A stretch of 64,000 bases of DNA from Curvularia sp. ZM96 (GCA_022457065.1 JAJGBQ010000002.1:3596001-3660000); one strand, 5' to 3'. Shown: positions 11,906 through 23,842, counted from the stretch's first letter. A program made the numbers and translations. Notes: generated from the sequence alone by a model not told the origin.

Positions 11906-12208
11906 ATGCAATTACCTCTTATCCTCACACTCATTATCGCTGCCGCTAGCTCTGCGTTAGCACAACCAGATCCAGCTTGTGTTGGCAAGAGACAAGGCGC
12001 GGGATGTGATCCGCAGCAAGGCCCGTGTGTTCCTGGCAGTAAACTTCCTGACGGCGGTGTGGTAATAAGGCCTCCTGACTGGTGCGATAATGGTCAACCA
12101 TGGGTATGCCATTAGTAAGTGCGCTCTAATAGTATAACATATGCTGTTCTTACGCTAATATCTATTCAAAGTCAACATACCAAAGGTCTCGTGTGCTCGA
12201 ACGTATAA
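11906..12208 (+). CDS. Small secreted cysteine-rich protein, effector-like candidate (81 aa, two exons)
   Basis: The ATG at 11906 opens a frame with a classical signal peptide: hydrophobic residues 4-18, with cleavage expected after ALA at 17-19. The unspliced frame stops at 12115 after 69 residues with five cysteines. That stop lies exactly on a consensus GTAAGT donor (12115). Splicing to the AAG acceptor at 12169-12171, with a CTAAT branch site at about 12153, removes 57 nt and adds 12 residues, one of them Cys, ending at a TAA (12206-12208). The mature protein would then have about 62 residues and six cysteines (25, 34, 41, 60, 68, 78), an even number suited to three disulfides. A Lys-Arg pair at 28-29 could be a Kex2 site. 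I recognise no family. Function is unknown; secretion is inferred. A TATA box lies upstream. Confidence 0.7.
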
Positions 12209-14295
12209 CTTACCTCACTCCGGCATCATTTTACAAGCTTCTCCGACTACACCGAGATTCGGAACAAGTTTGTTATACTATCATCGCATAGTACTCCACC
12301 GACAAAGCCCGAGCCTAGGCGGAGATTAGAGCTACTGTTCTGCGACTACATCTTTACGGGTGAGCTCGGTGGGCAGTGCACCAGGAGTAGGCGACAGGTC
12401 ATCACAATGAGTTCTATAATACCTAGCGTTAGCATCTCGTAAATGTAGTCGTCTTTAATTTCTGCTTCCAATGTTTGCCGGGTGCTTATATTACGGTGCT
12501 GCCGCATATAACATAATCTTCTCTACGCAGCTTGTTGTTACAAGCGACAAGAAGGGTTCTTACCTCACCGAGGGAGACGAGGTTGGGACACAACCAAGTA
12601 CTCGTTCAAAGGTAATGATCGGCGCGGGGCGGGCAAGTCATGTGGCTAGCCTCCCGCTAAGGCTAGCCATCCAGGATGGCAGCGCATAACGGGATGGTAG
12701 GACTAAGGGTAATGAGGGCACAAGGATAGATGGGTTTCGTTATTAATGTATTTAACTTAAGTTGTAAGTATAAGTATAATATATTAGTTGCTTATAAAGA
12801 TACTATTTATATTAGTTTATTACTTTGACTATCTATAAAACCCAATCTTAAGAGTCTCAATACTAGAAGTCGTATATTACTTCAACTCAAGATCCTACTC
12901 TTAATAGAATAGCTTAGAGTCTTAGCTCGATGGACTATTTTTTGAAGGGCCTCCTACCACAGAACGATAATTTAAATTTTGAGTTAGCACGGTGATTGTT
13001 TCTACAGCAGATTCAAGAGCATATATAGATAGTTTAGGTTTCGTTCACTCAGTACTGTAAGGTATTTAATACGTGCTTGATAGCATGTACGGATACATAC
13101 TTTGCAGTGCAAGTAGTCCTCTGTAGCTTGTTCTTGACTTAATTTCATACTATACTTTGCGTAGTTTGCTGTGCAATAGCAACCACTCGTGAAGATCACT
13201 TTGATATGAGACTGTGTTGGGCCACTATGAAACAGGGTGTTGCAAACGAAATGACTGAAGATGTATGCAACGACGTTGAGTGAGAAGGATCTAGGTATGC
13301 TGACTATGTCTGCTTGTTCATGAGAAGTTCAGAGGTGTCATGAAATCAGGGTGCGATGTAGGAGGTCGTCATGAGCAAGCACCGCTGCGTTTGCTAGCCC
13401 CACGTGATGACGCACCCACCTTCCACCACATTCCCTCTGCTGCCTGGCTTATGTTTGCAGTAAATATATGACAAAATTACGCATCCTACCATCAAGCGAC
13501 TGTTCCTTTGGCTGAATTGGGTGGGCCTCCTGGCATGAGTGGGCAACCGAGGGTAACCGAGGGCTACAAGTGAGTTACTGAGGGCAACGAAAACTACAAC
13601 TATGAGATATGGGCTGCGAGCCAGGGGGACGCCCGTCGGCCGTAGAACGTTGGTTCGATCCGGAAGGCGGGCGTCGGGCAGCTTCAGTACCTGGGAGTCT
13701 AGAGCTTGATATTTTTGCCTTTTTTTTCGTCCGCAGTGAAAGTGCCTAGGGGATGCGATTGTTTGCTTGCTTGTTTGATTTTTGCTTGTAGTGAAAGTGA
13801 AGGTGAAGCGGCATGCATCATTGTTAGTCACTAGCCTCGATAGAAATCTACCTGCAACCTTCTTGACCGTCCTAGTGAAGCTTCTACTACGAACACTCAC
13901 ATGCTGCTATCTCAAACATTTCCAACTTTCAGATTAAGTCCTTCTATTTACTGACCCTGGCATATCATCATACAAACCCATTTAGGTGACAAAGCATTGC
14001 CTACTGCTTACTACTAGTCAGTGCCGCGACCCTGCCTTCTGGAGTTGAGAGCATCCTTCCGCCATCTTCGGTTTGCTCGCTGTCTCTCACAGCACCGCTG
14101 AAATTATAACGGGGGTTTCAGATTCACTCGTGAAGTTGCGGAAAACCATCTCTACATCTATATATAGTCGTCAAGCTTCCAATCGACTCATACTCAACGC
14201 GATAGGTGTATAGATCTGAACGGACCTAGACTGGGTTTCAAAGGTGGTAGAGGCAAGAACCTTGCGCTGCCGTCTAGATAACATTCTTCGCTAAA
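12209..14295. other. Gene-poor interval with an AT-rich tract
   Basis: 2.1 kb without a supportable gene. It includes the AT-rich tract listed separately, two copies of the palindrome GGCTAGCC nine bases apart (12644-12651 and 12661-12668), and a short tandem of GGYAACCGAGG near 13541-13562. A 168-codon minus frame at 13394-13900 has no domain or signal and is probably fortuitous. Confidence 0.5.
12729..12975. repeat. AT-rich, TA-dinucleotide-rich tract, possible RIP-degraded repeat remnant
   Basis: The stretch is visibly richer in A, T and TpA than its surroundings, with many TATA, TTAA and stop-rich words on both strands. In Pezizomycotina, repeat-induced point mutation turns CpA into TpA in duplicated DNA and leaves such tracts. 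No coding remnant or terminal repeat is visible, so a transposon origin is inference only. Confidence 0.35.
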
Positions 14296-16132
14296 CTAAA
14301 CTTGCTGCTTAACATACTCGACAGGGCCCTTGTAATTGTATCTGCCAAACACATAATAATAGCTCATTGAGAAAATAACGAAGCAGCCAAAGATAAGACT
14401 CGACCAGTTCATTTGAATAGGTGTTGGATTCGGTACCGATGGAAAAGCGATAAACACCACTCCTATGGCAAGGTAACACATTGCAATCGCATTTACGAAG
14501 ATTCCAGTTTTTCCCAGGTCGAAACGGGAAGGAAGAAGGGGCTCGCCGAGAAGGCGTTTTCTAAGCATGCAGCCGATAACGATGAGATTGGAAACAAAAG
14601 CGGAAATTGCTGACAGCGAGACGATGATGTTGAAGGCGATTGTCGAGCCGATAATGATAAGACAGAGAACTGAGGTAACGGCGAGCGTGACCACTACCGC
14701 ATTCACAGGGATATCCCAGCCTGGAGGCACCTGTGACGATTGTTAGCCCGCAATATTTCCAGTATCATAGGATTCCTTCGTACGTGAGCGAGCCAGGCGG
14801 AGAACGGTAGCCCTTCATCGCGTGCAAAAGACCAGAGCTGACGAGACGCAGCAGTCACTTGATTGACTGAACCAAACAAAAGCATCAGGCACACAGCCAC
14901 TGTCATGATGTTTGTCGCTACCTTGGATCCAGTCGCATTCAGTAAGATTTGAATCCATGGCTGACCGAGTGGAGTAGAGAGAATCGCTACAAGGTCGTTG
15001 CCTAGCGTGGAGAAGACTGTGACTGTCATGACAAAAGCCAAAGAACAGTTAACAAACCAAGTCACTACCATGGCTCTGGGTGCAACCCATGCCGCATCTT
15101 TCACCTCTTCAGCCAGGTGTATGGCCAAATCCGCGCCTCCTAGAGCAAATATAGGCCCAAGAATACCCACGAGTGTCGCAAAAGCAGTATTGCCCCAGCC
15201 GCTCGGATCTTCAAACTTCGTCCATACATTGTCAGTGCGTGGGCCCATAACCCATAGTACGACGACGAAGGCGATGAAACCGGATATATGAAGAATCAGC
15301 GCGACTTTTTCCATTAATGGAAGTTTTCGAGCAAGGACAGTGTTGCAGATGATCGAGACAATGGCAATGGCGATGGACAAAAGAGTTCCGTGCCAACCTT
15401 TGATGTCGTACGAGGGCATGTTCAAAGCGATTAAGCCTTGGAGCTGTTGTGCGACTGCGTAAGCTGTACTTGCCATGCCTACTTGCCATCCAGCGACAGA
15501 AAGCGAACCTAAGCCTGTTTAGCACTGGTTGTTTCAAAAGTGCCAAAACATACCAACGATATAGCTGAGTAATTTCTGATGCGATTTGGGTGCAAACTCA
15601 GATACCCAGTGATATTGGCCGCCAGCAATTGGGGCCCTATTGGACATATGTGAGCCAGGCTCTTTGTCAGAAGCGGCCTCATTGCTACTCACATGGATAC
15701 CATTTCAGCAAACGAAAGCATGACGAAGAACACGCCGAAGCAAACGATGATTAGCATCCAGATGCCGCCAGCTGGGCCACCGTTGGAAAGCGATAGGCCA
15801 ATACCACTGCCAAAAGAAATTTCTCAGTAATATTTCGCCCGAATGTAAGAGTAGCATACATCAAGGTGAATTCCCAGGTATTACCAAGGATAACGGCGAA
15901 GCCAAAGATGGACAAGAATTTGAATTGCCGCTGGTTCGATATGAGTTGGTGAAAAGATCGTCATGAAGCTTTTGTTTTGACATACCCTTAGTACCTGTAC
16001 TTTTCCCATGCGATCCATGTCGTTCTCATCGTGGTGAGTGCCATGTTTTTCGCCTACAGCAACCGCGTTTGCTAACTCAATGCTATTTTGCGAACGAGTT
16101 ATCTCCGACGGACCCTTCGCTATGTCTGTCAT
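14296..16132 (-). CDS. APC-superfamily amino acid/GABA/choline permease
   Basis: Six exons on the minus strand (16132-15986, 15930-15860, 15806-15693, 15636-15554, 15508-14784, 14730-14296) give 524 residues with all junctions GT-AG and in frame. A polar N-terminus of about 55 residues precedes LSIFGFAVILGNTWE, the start of the first membrane helix, and about 12 hydrophobic segments follow. GGQYHWVSEFAP and HLAEEVKDAAWVAPRAM are typical of the fungal GABA/choline permease branch (Uga4, Hnm1). It acts at the plasma membrane or vacuole as a proton-coupled uptake carrier for amino acids, GABA or choline; the substrate cannot be told from sequence. The ATG at 16132 begins the first open frame compatible with the exon chain. 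It is flanked by gene-poor DNA on both sides. Confidence 0.88.
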
Positions 16133-18363
16133 GTTTTTGTTAGGTAGACGATGGGAAATGCTGAATGAGAGATGTGCACAATGACTGAAAGGCGTCAAGT
16201 TGTGTATATATGTTTAAAGTCACGGTACGAATACTTGACAAACAGAGTACGCAAGAGCCAGTTGCTCTTTCAGACGTCACACAGGATTTTGTAGGTTAAT
16301 TATATGGATTAGATAAGGCTAAATGTTTGAATTGGCATATTGACCGAAGATCATGGCCTGATGTTCTGAAGTATTAACGAGGCGGCTACCCCATCTCAGA
16401 TGAACCCTAGCATCCCCCCTGGCCCTGCTACGGCCATCGCTAACCGTCCGCACGTGCCGTGCCGCCCACGCCACCCGTCGTGCTACTACCACCCGCTGGG
16501 TTCCCTCAAATCAGACGTTTATCTTGATCAATTACAATTCATTCTGCGATATCTAGTCGTTGCGCGGTTCGATCAAAGCTTCCGGCTCTCTCTCATGAAT
16601 GGAGGCATCTGCACAATAGCTGCAGGGAGTTTTCCACATATTACGATCGTGCATAGAACTGCCCTTACGAGCTTTCTTCCGATGTAACGAAGAGGCACAG
16701 TCGAACCCTCGAGTCAGAGCCGTGTTCCCACTTAATCAATCTTCAATGCTGCAACTAATGGGCCGATATTTTCTTGTGTGGTCCTTGGAAATCCTTCTCA
16801 ACAGTTTTCGCCAATCACCTTGCAGTTTCTTTGGCTACAAAAAGAGCGCTGCATATGCCATGGCTCTGAAACTAAATGCATTTATCCGGACGACTTCCTG
16901 TATAATGTTTCACCATGGAGCACAGTCGTGTTCATGTCAATGCGGTTGCGATATCTAGCATTTTATCCGCGTGTCCACTTGGCACGCTCGTCAATTTCTA
17001 GATAGGAGGATTGCTTCAAGCATGTTTGTATTTCAGTCAACAACAACCTAGACGACTCCAATATACAGTTTCATCATGGAAATTTTGACCACCGTCGAAC
17101 AGCGATTAGCTGATTATTTAACTTCTGATGTGCTACATATTAGGCATGCACAGTGGCTTGAAGGAGCAAGCGTTTTTTATCAAAACGTATCGCCAGATCA
17201 GGGATGGGGGATCTAACCTCTAAATCACTAGAAATTAGCCTTGGAAAGTCCTGCAGCATCTTGTCATTGCGTTGTAGCGCTCGGGAGATCTCACCAATTT
17301 GATCTCTTATGCCCAAACAAGGCCATGAGCATCGTGGAAATTTCGCGAGTTGTTCAAATCCTAACCAAGGTCATTCATTACATCACCATGCTGATCATCT
17401 TAGCAATCTTGCCTACTACATCCAATTCAGGTCATGGACACAATGCCAATTCATGAGCTATGTTCAAACTCCCATTCTCGTACTATTGATCTTGACCAAT
17501 ACTTGTTCCTTTTTCCATATATTTTGTTTCTCTCTCTCTCAGCTCCCATCATCGAACGCTATACTAGTTTGAGCACTATCTACCAATGTCAATGCACTAA
17601 GGCGCCTCGATGGCAACGAGGATCCCAGAGAAAAGCATTGCTGGGGTCCTGTATACAGAGCAGAATGCTCAACACAATAGCGCACCCACTCTGTAAGTCA
17701 GCAACTAATGAGGTATGGTGCAAGAGGTAAGCACCCCTTCGTCTGTTTATCAACATGACGACGTTTTGGCTTTGTAGCAGCCCAGCCTGGTGTCAACGTG
17801 CTGCTAGGCTTCTCTAAGTAACTCCAAGACTCACGTGAGCTCACGCTATACTCTCTTTCTTCTAGTAAATTACGTGTAACCTCTCCTATTTGCAAAGGCT
17901 GTTACACAGCATATAAGCTCACGGTAGCCCGCCGCAAGGCAAAAGTTGCGGAAACAGTCTAAGACATGGGTCTGTGTTGGTGGCTTCCATGATCTTCTGT
18001 GATTGGTCTAGATAGGTTTCAGCCTAGGCTGCAGCTGAATGATCTCCTTTTTCTCACCTTTACCTGCTATGCTTTCTCCATATCACTCTTGTTTGTACAA
18101 TTGAGTTTTTGTTTGTTTTTTGTTCGTTCGTTCGTTCGTTCATTTGCTTTTTGCCTTATTCACTTGCTCTTGCATCAGCGCTCTAATCCCGCGTCTAGGA
18201 TCATTTGGTAGATAGGTGCAAGTCTTTTCTAGTAAGATTGTTCATCAAAGTGTCCTTCCTGATCATACCTGACGTGTATCTTGCACACCTTTGGTAACTG
18301 GGAACATGATTAGTATTTGCTTAGATCAGAGTTCTGACAACTAAAGGTTTGATCAGCACGACA
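16133..18363. other. Intergenic region between the permease and the NLR-like gene
   Basis: 2.2 kb upstream of both genes, which are divergently transcribed. Scattered short frames show no domain or coding pattern. It holds the GTTC microsatellite at 18122-18141 and T-rich stretches just before it. Confidence 0.55.
18122..18141 (+). repeat. GTTC tetranucleotide microsatellite, five units
   Basis: Five perfect GTTC units follow a TTTG-rich stretch, about 220 bp upstream of the NLR-like gene start. Confidence 0.85.
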
Positions 18364-21300
18364 ATGGAAGAGCATCCAGAAATACCTGCCTTACCGGCTC
18401 CAGTTGCAAGCAGTGAGGGTTGCCGCTCGCCACCAAAGGAAACTCAACCGTCTCCGGAAAACCAGCCTGACATAGTAGACATTGGGATAACGACTCTCTG
18501 GCCCCCGCAAGATGAATCGGCGGTTGAAGCGGATGTTTGCTTCGTTCATGGCCTTGGTGGGAATCCATTTACCACTTGGCAATACAGAGCCCATGACGCG
18601 AGGTTAAAGAACAAAAGATCCGATGGAAGCTCAGTTAGGAAAGGTACCCTGTCCCGTACGATGCAGCGCTTCAGCCGCTTTGGGAAGCGCGACAAAGAGG
18701 ATGGCCCTGCAGAAACCAAAGACAAGACGAATGTGTCTTGCTTTTGGCCCTTTGATTTCCTTCCAAGGGACTTTGACAACATCCGAGTTTTGACTTACGG
18801 ATATGACTCGAACCCTACTCACTGGTACAAAGGCTCGACAACACAGATGACAATCGACCAACATACTCAGACTATGCTCCAAAAAATCAGTGATCACAGG
18901 GTCCACTGCCCTACTCGGCCTATCATTTTTGTGGCCCACAGCTTGGGCGGCATTCTCGTCAAGAACATGATCATCGAGTCGCGTAAATACGCAGACTTGG
19001 ACGGTAACTCGATACTGTTCGACATATACAGGTCTTGTCACGCCATCGTCTTTTTTGGAACTCCTCACCGAGGGGCCAGCTCTGCAGAGATTGGCAGCAT
19101 GGTGGCGAACGTCGTCGGAGTGCTTCCTACAGGCCCATCTGTCTACAAGGGTATCCTTCGAAACCTCGAACCCGACAGCGAAAAGCTTGTATCGATTATC
19201 AGGGATTTCAATGATATCCTGACGGGGAACGTACCAGCTTCCGAGAAAATTCAGATCTACAGCTTTCAAGAAGGCAAAGGATATAGTAGGATTACTATCT
19301 TTGATCACAAGGTATCTTTTTCCGTAACTTGTGAAGTGACTTGTGTCTGACCCGTTTCTACATAGGTTGTCCCCGATGGGTCTTCTATATTCAATATCGG
19401 TCGGGGAATCGAGAGAAATTCCTTCATCCCCTCAAACCACATAGATATGTGCCGTTTTAAATCCCAAAATGACTCCGGTTATGTCGATTTCAAGGCTGCT
19501 TTGACTAGTTATCTTAGATTAATAGCTGAGAAGAAGAGGGTGATAGAGGCCCAAAGAGAGCAAGACAGAACTCTGCAAGGTCTGTAAAGCGGGTGATGAA
19601 CGGTCCGCGTGCCTCGGGTTTCGCTCCATCTAGTACTAACTTACTACTCTAGATGTACTTCGTAGTTTGGATTTCCATGAGCGTGTAGTTCGAAGTCAAC
19701 AACTTGCAGAGATTCAAGCAAAAGATGAGACCTTCGAATGGATTTGGAATTCTGAGTTTAAGTCTTGGCTGCAATCGAGTGCGCCTCTGTTCTGGATATC
19801 TGGCAAACCAGCTAGCGGAAAATCAACACTGATGCATCATCTTTCACATAACCGAAAAGCCTCAGAGCTCCTCGAGTCCTCGACAAATAAAAGCTGGGCC
19901 ATTATACATTATTTTTTCGACTTTCGCGCCGGTTCTGGGCTAAGAAACAGTTTGAACGGCTTCATGCGGTCCTTAGTCCTGCAACTATGCTCACGTTTCC
20001 AGGAGTGCAGAGCTAGCCTCGTTAGCCAGTTCAAGGCGTCGTATTCAGCCCTGGAGTCTAAGCAATGGTCTAGGGTAGACCTTCAATCAGCACTTGAGAC
20101 CTCACTCCAAGCTGCGTCCGCTCCGATTTTCCTTCTCGTCGACGGCCTCGATGAATTTGAAGGAGACAAATATCAGCTTTGTATCCTCCTCAGAGAGATC
20201 TCATCACGAACGAAAGTCTGTGTTGCAAGTCGCCCTGACCCTCCGTATCCGGATGCTTTTCACGGCGCTCCCACTATTAAGATGGATAGATTGAATGGAC
20301 CGGGAATCCTTTCCTTCGTCAATGACACGCTCGAGGGTTTCTGGAGACCATCGGATACTGCTTATCGCCAAGAACTCCAGTCTCTTGCTCTTGATATTAA
20401 AAACCGGGCGAAGGGAGTCTTCTTGTGGGCGCGTTTTGCAGTTACTGAAGTACTGGACGGCCAGACGCGTGGTGAAGAGCCAGCTGATCTACAGCAAAGG
20501 TTGAGCCAAGTTCCGGACGAGCTGAAAGACATCTACAGGCGTATATTCAAGCGACGGACGCCAATGGAGAAAGAAACGACTAGCCGAGTCCTGCTTCTTA
20601 TTCTTTGCGCGCAAGGAACGCTCACATTAGGTCAGATTTGCATCGCACACTTGATGACCGCACCATCCAAGAAGGAAGCTTGCTCTCAACCACTGGTCTT
20701 GCCAGAGCTCGCCTACTACCAAACCTTTCGCAAGAAAATATTAGCAAGCGCTGGTGGAGTTCTGGAGACTCTACAAGCCGGGAAAGAACATTCAGAGGAG
20801 AACACTCCGTATCAGGTCGTCATGATCATACACAGAACTGTAGAGTCCTACTTACAGCAGGGCGGTTGGACGGATTTGGGTGCTAATGGAGCTGATATGT
20901 ATCTCCCACATTATCTCATGATGAGGGCTTGCGTAGGAGCCCTGCAAGAAAGACGCGCAGAAGTTGACTCTGGAGTTCTGCGTGACAGTCTTAGAGCCAT
21001 TTCATCGGATGCATCATTGGAGAATGCAAAGTCCTGGACAACACGAGGATACAGATGGAGAGCTTGCTTCAATTGCTTCAAAATGCATTGCCAGGAGCCA
21101 GAGGGTCACCTCCAGCATCTTTTCGCATATGCTGTTCTTTACCTTCCAAAGCATGCGAAACGTTTTGAAGAAGAAACTGGATTGTCTTCTTACGAACACG
21201 TAAAAGATGTGCTTTCCGATGCATATGTGGACGCCCATATGCTTGCTTGGGTAGATGACACATGTCGTTGTTGCAGGCACGGGAATCAAACTGGAGTCAA

Positions 21301-22195
21301 CGGGTGTATCGATCCCGCACTCTTTCTCGCGATCTTTCATGGAATGGAACGTTTCGTCGAAGACAGCCTCACCCCAGAAAACTCAATGAGGTGGAAACAC
21401 CTTGAGAAACGAGTCTCTAACAGCTCAAAGCATCCGCTGTGGGAGTACCTTCAAACACGAATCTTTTACAATTCGCAGCCGTCACTAAACACAATCCCAC
21501 GGCCTGGACTTAGGTGCGTTGAGGCTATCCCCGACGGTGTTGGGCTTACAACCGTTGCAGTCAGCGCCGCCACACAATTGGGACGAACAGCTATGCTGAA
21601 AATCTGTCTGGCATATGATCCATTCATTGATGACAATGTCTTCCGGCGCACTCTTATAAAGGCTCCACTCGAAGTTGTTCAAATTCTTTTAGACTATGGA
21701 AAAACTAGTAGCGAGCAACATGTATTCGAGTCGTGCATTGATCTTGGCTACTTGCGGTCCATGGATGAACAGCTGAAGAGACCCTTCTGTTTCCATCCAC
21801 TATGGGATATTGCGAAGCGCGACTACAAACCCGGTACAGATGAGTTAATAGACATTTTTCTACGACGAGGTGAAGAAATCAATGGCCAATGTGGACCTGG
21901 AGGAACAGCTATTCACAGCTTCTTCAGAAACGTGATACGTTGCTACAGGTATGACAAAACAACTCTTGAGGCATTCCTGCGCAAGGGGGCGGACATTAAC
22001 GCGATCGGGCCGTATGGTACGCCATTGGAATATCTTTGGATGCTCACAAGACAGGTAAAGCAGCAGCATCTTAAGCCTGGGCACAAGCCAATGATAAGGA
22101 TAGCGATAAACGATCTGCTTGAACTTGGAGGAGTGAACCGTAAGAAAGACCCAAACGGGCGTATTCCTACTGTAGAGGAGATGAGGGCATGGTGA
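18364..22195 (+). CDS. NLR-like STAND protein: SesB-type alpha/beta hydrolase, NACHT, degenerate ankyrin repeats
   Basis: Three exons (18364-19311, 19366-19579, 19653-22195) give 1234 residues. The N-terminal 320 residues form an alpha/beta hydrolase of the SesB/DUF676 type: CFVHGLGGNP (about 58), the nucleophile elbow FVAHSLGG (about 190) and FFGTPHRG (about 229). After the linker motif FHERVVRSQQLAEIQ comes a NACHT P-loop, ISGKPASGKST (about 436), and Walker B, LLVDGLDEFEG (about 544). The rest is helical, with ankyrin-like units in residues 1116-1180 (FLRKGADINAIGPYGTPLEYL). Such proteins are the fungal equivalents of NOD-like receptors, implicated in non-self recognition; ligand binding is thought to drive oligomerisation. 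The second intron has a weak GTCTGT donor, but only that choice keeps the conserved frame. No premature stop; nothing indicates decay. Confidence 0.88.
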
Positions 22196-22463
22196 GAAGC
22201 GAGTCTTACACGAGGTCAGGCCAAGAGTAGCTTTACCTCATTCTGGATCAAGGCATCCTAAGTCTATTCACTTGTCACGTGGCTATTGTGTGAATACGGC
22301 ATCCTGTGGTTGATAAGTGATTGGTTTCCCGAAGTAGCAGGCGCATAGCTAAGCGATCAGGCAGGCTGCATGTGTATACTCCAGGCAGCCCATCACACGG
22401 CTAGATATGAGAAGACTCTGAGTCATATAGAGAATGAGTTAAAAGTCAAACATCCCCTCTATA

Positions 22464-23165
22464 ATGGGCAGCGGCACAAAGTCATCCCTCATTCTCAACA
22501 ACATGCCTCTTCAACTCCGGCCCATGACAACCGACGACGCGATGTCGTGGGCGCGTGTTCGGCTCATTGCATACTACGGCCCTACACACGACGTGCTGCA
22601 CAACGGCCAGATGCGCGAGTCGTCTCTGCGCGCAGTAGCCGAAGAGCGCAAAGGGATGATGCAGCAGCCGGGTAGCTGGTACTGGAAGGTAGTCGACACA
22701 GATGAGGCGCCGAGCCCAGACGACCCACCCGACAACGACGGGCGAACAATAGCAATTTCGGTCTGGACGATGCAGAATGTCGCAGCAGCAGAAACAACCA
22801 AAAAACCACGCTATGCGCCGCCCGAGCTACGCATGGATGCGCTCCAGTCGCTGTTTGGCCCGCTGGGGGCGGCGCAGGAAGACATCATGGGGAGCGAGCA
22901 GCCATATCTCAAGCTGCTGTCACTGGCGACACATCCCGACTTCCAAGGACGCGGGGCGGCGAGCCTGATGCTGGAATGGGGACTGGACAAGGCGGATAGA
23001 GAGGGGCTGGCCGTGTATCTGGATGCGACGCAAAAGGCGCGACCTCTGTATGAGCGGCACGGGTTCAAGGTGGTGCGGTCGATTGAGTGGGATCGGGAGC
23101 CGTGGGGTGGGCAGGGCAAGGACTGTCATTCGTGCATGCTGCGCAAGGCTCAAAAGGTCGGATAG
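22464..23165 (+). CDS. GNAT-family N-acetyltransferase
   Basis: Single exon, 233 residues. The C-terminal half is a GNAT fold: LLSLATHPDFQGRGAASLML is strand beta-4 plus the acetyl-CoA pyrophosphate loop (QGRGAA, residues 158-165), and ARPLYERHGF is the usual motif B. The N-terminal half, with a loop rich in Asp and Pro, probably sets substrate choice, which is unknown. Fungal members of this group are often annotated as small-molecule acetyltransferases. An internal ATG at 22503 is an alternative start and would still keep the whole domain. It lies 268 bp downstream of the NLR-like gene on the same strand but shows no sign of sharing its function. Confidence 0.82.
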   Translation: MGSGTKSSLILNNMPLQLRPMTTDDAMSWARVRLIAYYGPTHDVLHNGQMRESSLRAVAEERKGMMQQPGSWYWKVVDTDEAPSPDDPPDNDGRTIAISVWTMQNVAAAETTKKPRYAPPELRMDALQSLFGPLGAAQEDIMGSEQPYLKLLSLATHPDFQGRGAASLMLEWGLDKADREGLAVYLDATQKARPLYERHGFKVVRSIEWDREPWGGQGKDCHSCMLRKAQKVG

Positions 23166-23842
23166 AGAGCATGTGGAAACATGGGCGGAGTGGTTGTTTT
23201 ATTCTTGCGATGATGCTGGATATGTTAATGGCTTGGATAGTCTGAGTGTAATGTAATAGCACCTACAGTAGTTCGCACCACCCACAGCACTGGGCCGGCT
23301 AGCCGCCCGAAAAAGCCGACATCAGCCGGGGTATAGGCGTTCTTGGTCCCCGCACGAGAGGCGCCCACGGTGGCGGGACTGGACCGGGACAGGCTGGGCG
23401 GTGGTGCAGTCGTGTTGCTGCGCTGCTGATGGGCGTGGGCGTGGTAGTCGTGATGCTTGTTTGCATGTATGTAGGTACAGAGCCTCGGCGGCGCCCAGAG
23501 TGACGTATGTATGGCTACAGTATAGTTGTGTGGTAACTCGCGCACCGCGTTGGTTGTCTGTGCCCCATTTCTCTAGGATGATTATTACCCGCCCCAGCGG
23601 CACAGCCGCCTGTCCAAGTCGCTCCGCGTGCGGGTTAGAGCCATCTGATGATGCATTTGCTGGGCAGGGTGCCTGAGTCGCCCCGAGTCGCATCCCTCCA
23701 CCAAGCCGCCGTCCACACTGCAAGCTCACCCTCGACCGCGCCTCAAGAGCTCCGCACCAGTTCGCTCCGTCCTTTGCTTGCTCCCATCACCTACGCGCGA
23801 GTCGCCGACTGCATGTCCGCGCAGGGCTAACTGAGGGGGGGC
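23166..23842. other. Intergenic region, promoter of the WDR48-like gene
   Basis: 677 bp, GC-rich toward its right end. The open frames here are short, overlap on both strands and lack any domain. No clear promoter element stands out. Confidence 0.5.

Noticed and set aside
12471..12689. 72-codon plus frame after the small secreted-protein gene
   Set aside because: No signal peptide, part of it reads through the paired palindromes; nothing suggests translation.
13650..13662. Possible tRNA B-box (GGTTCGATCC)
   Set aside because: No matching A-box and no foldable acceptor stem around it.
13394..13900. 168-codon minus frame
   Set aside because: Basic low-complexity composition, no domain, no splice logic; lies in a gene-poor interval.
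18631..19308. 225-codon minus frame
   Set aside because: Antisense to the hydrolase domain of the NLR-like gene; no domain of its own.
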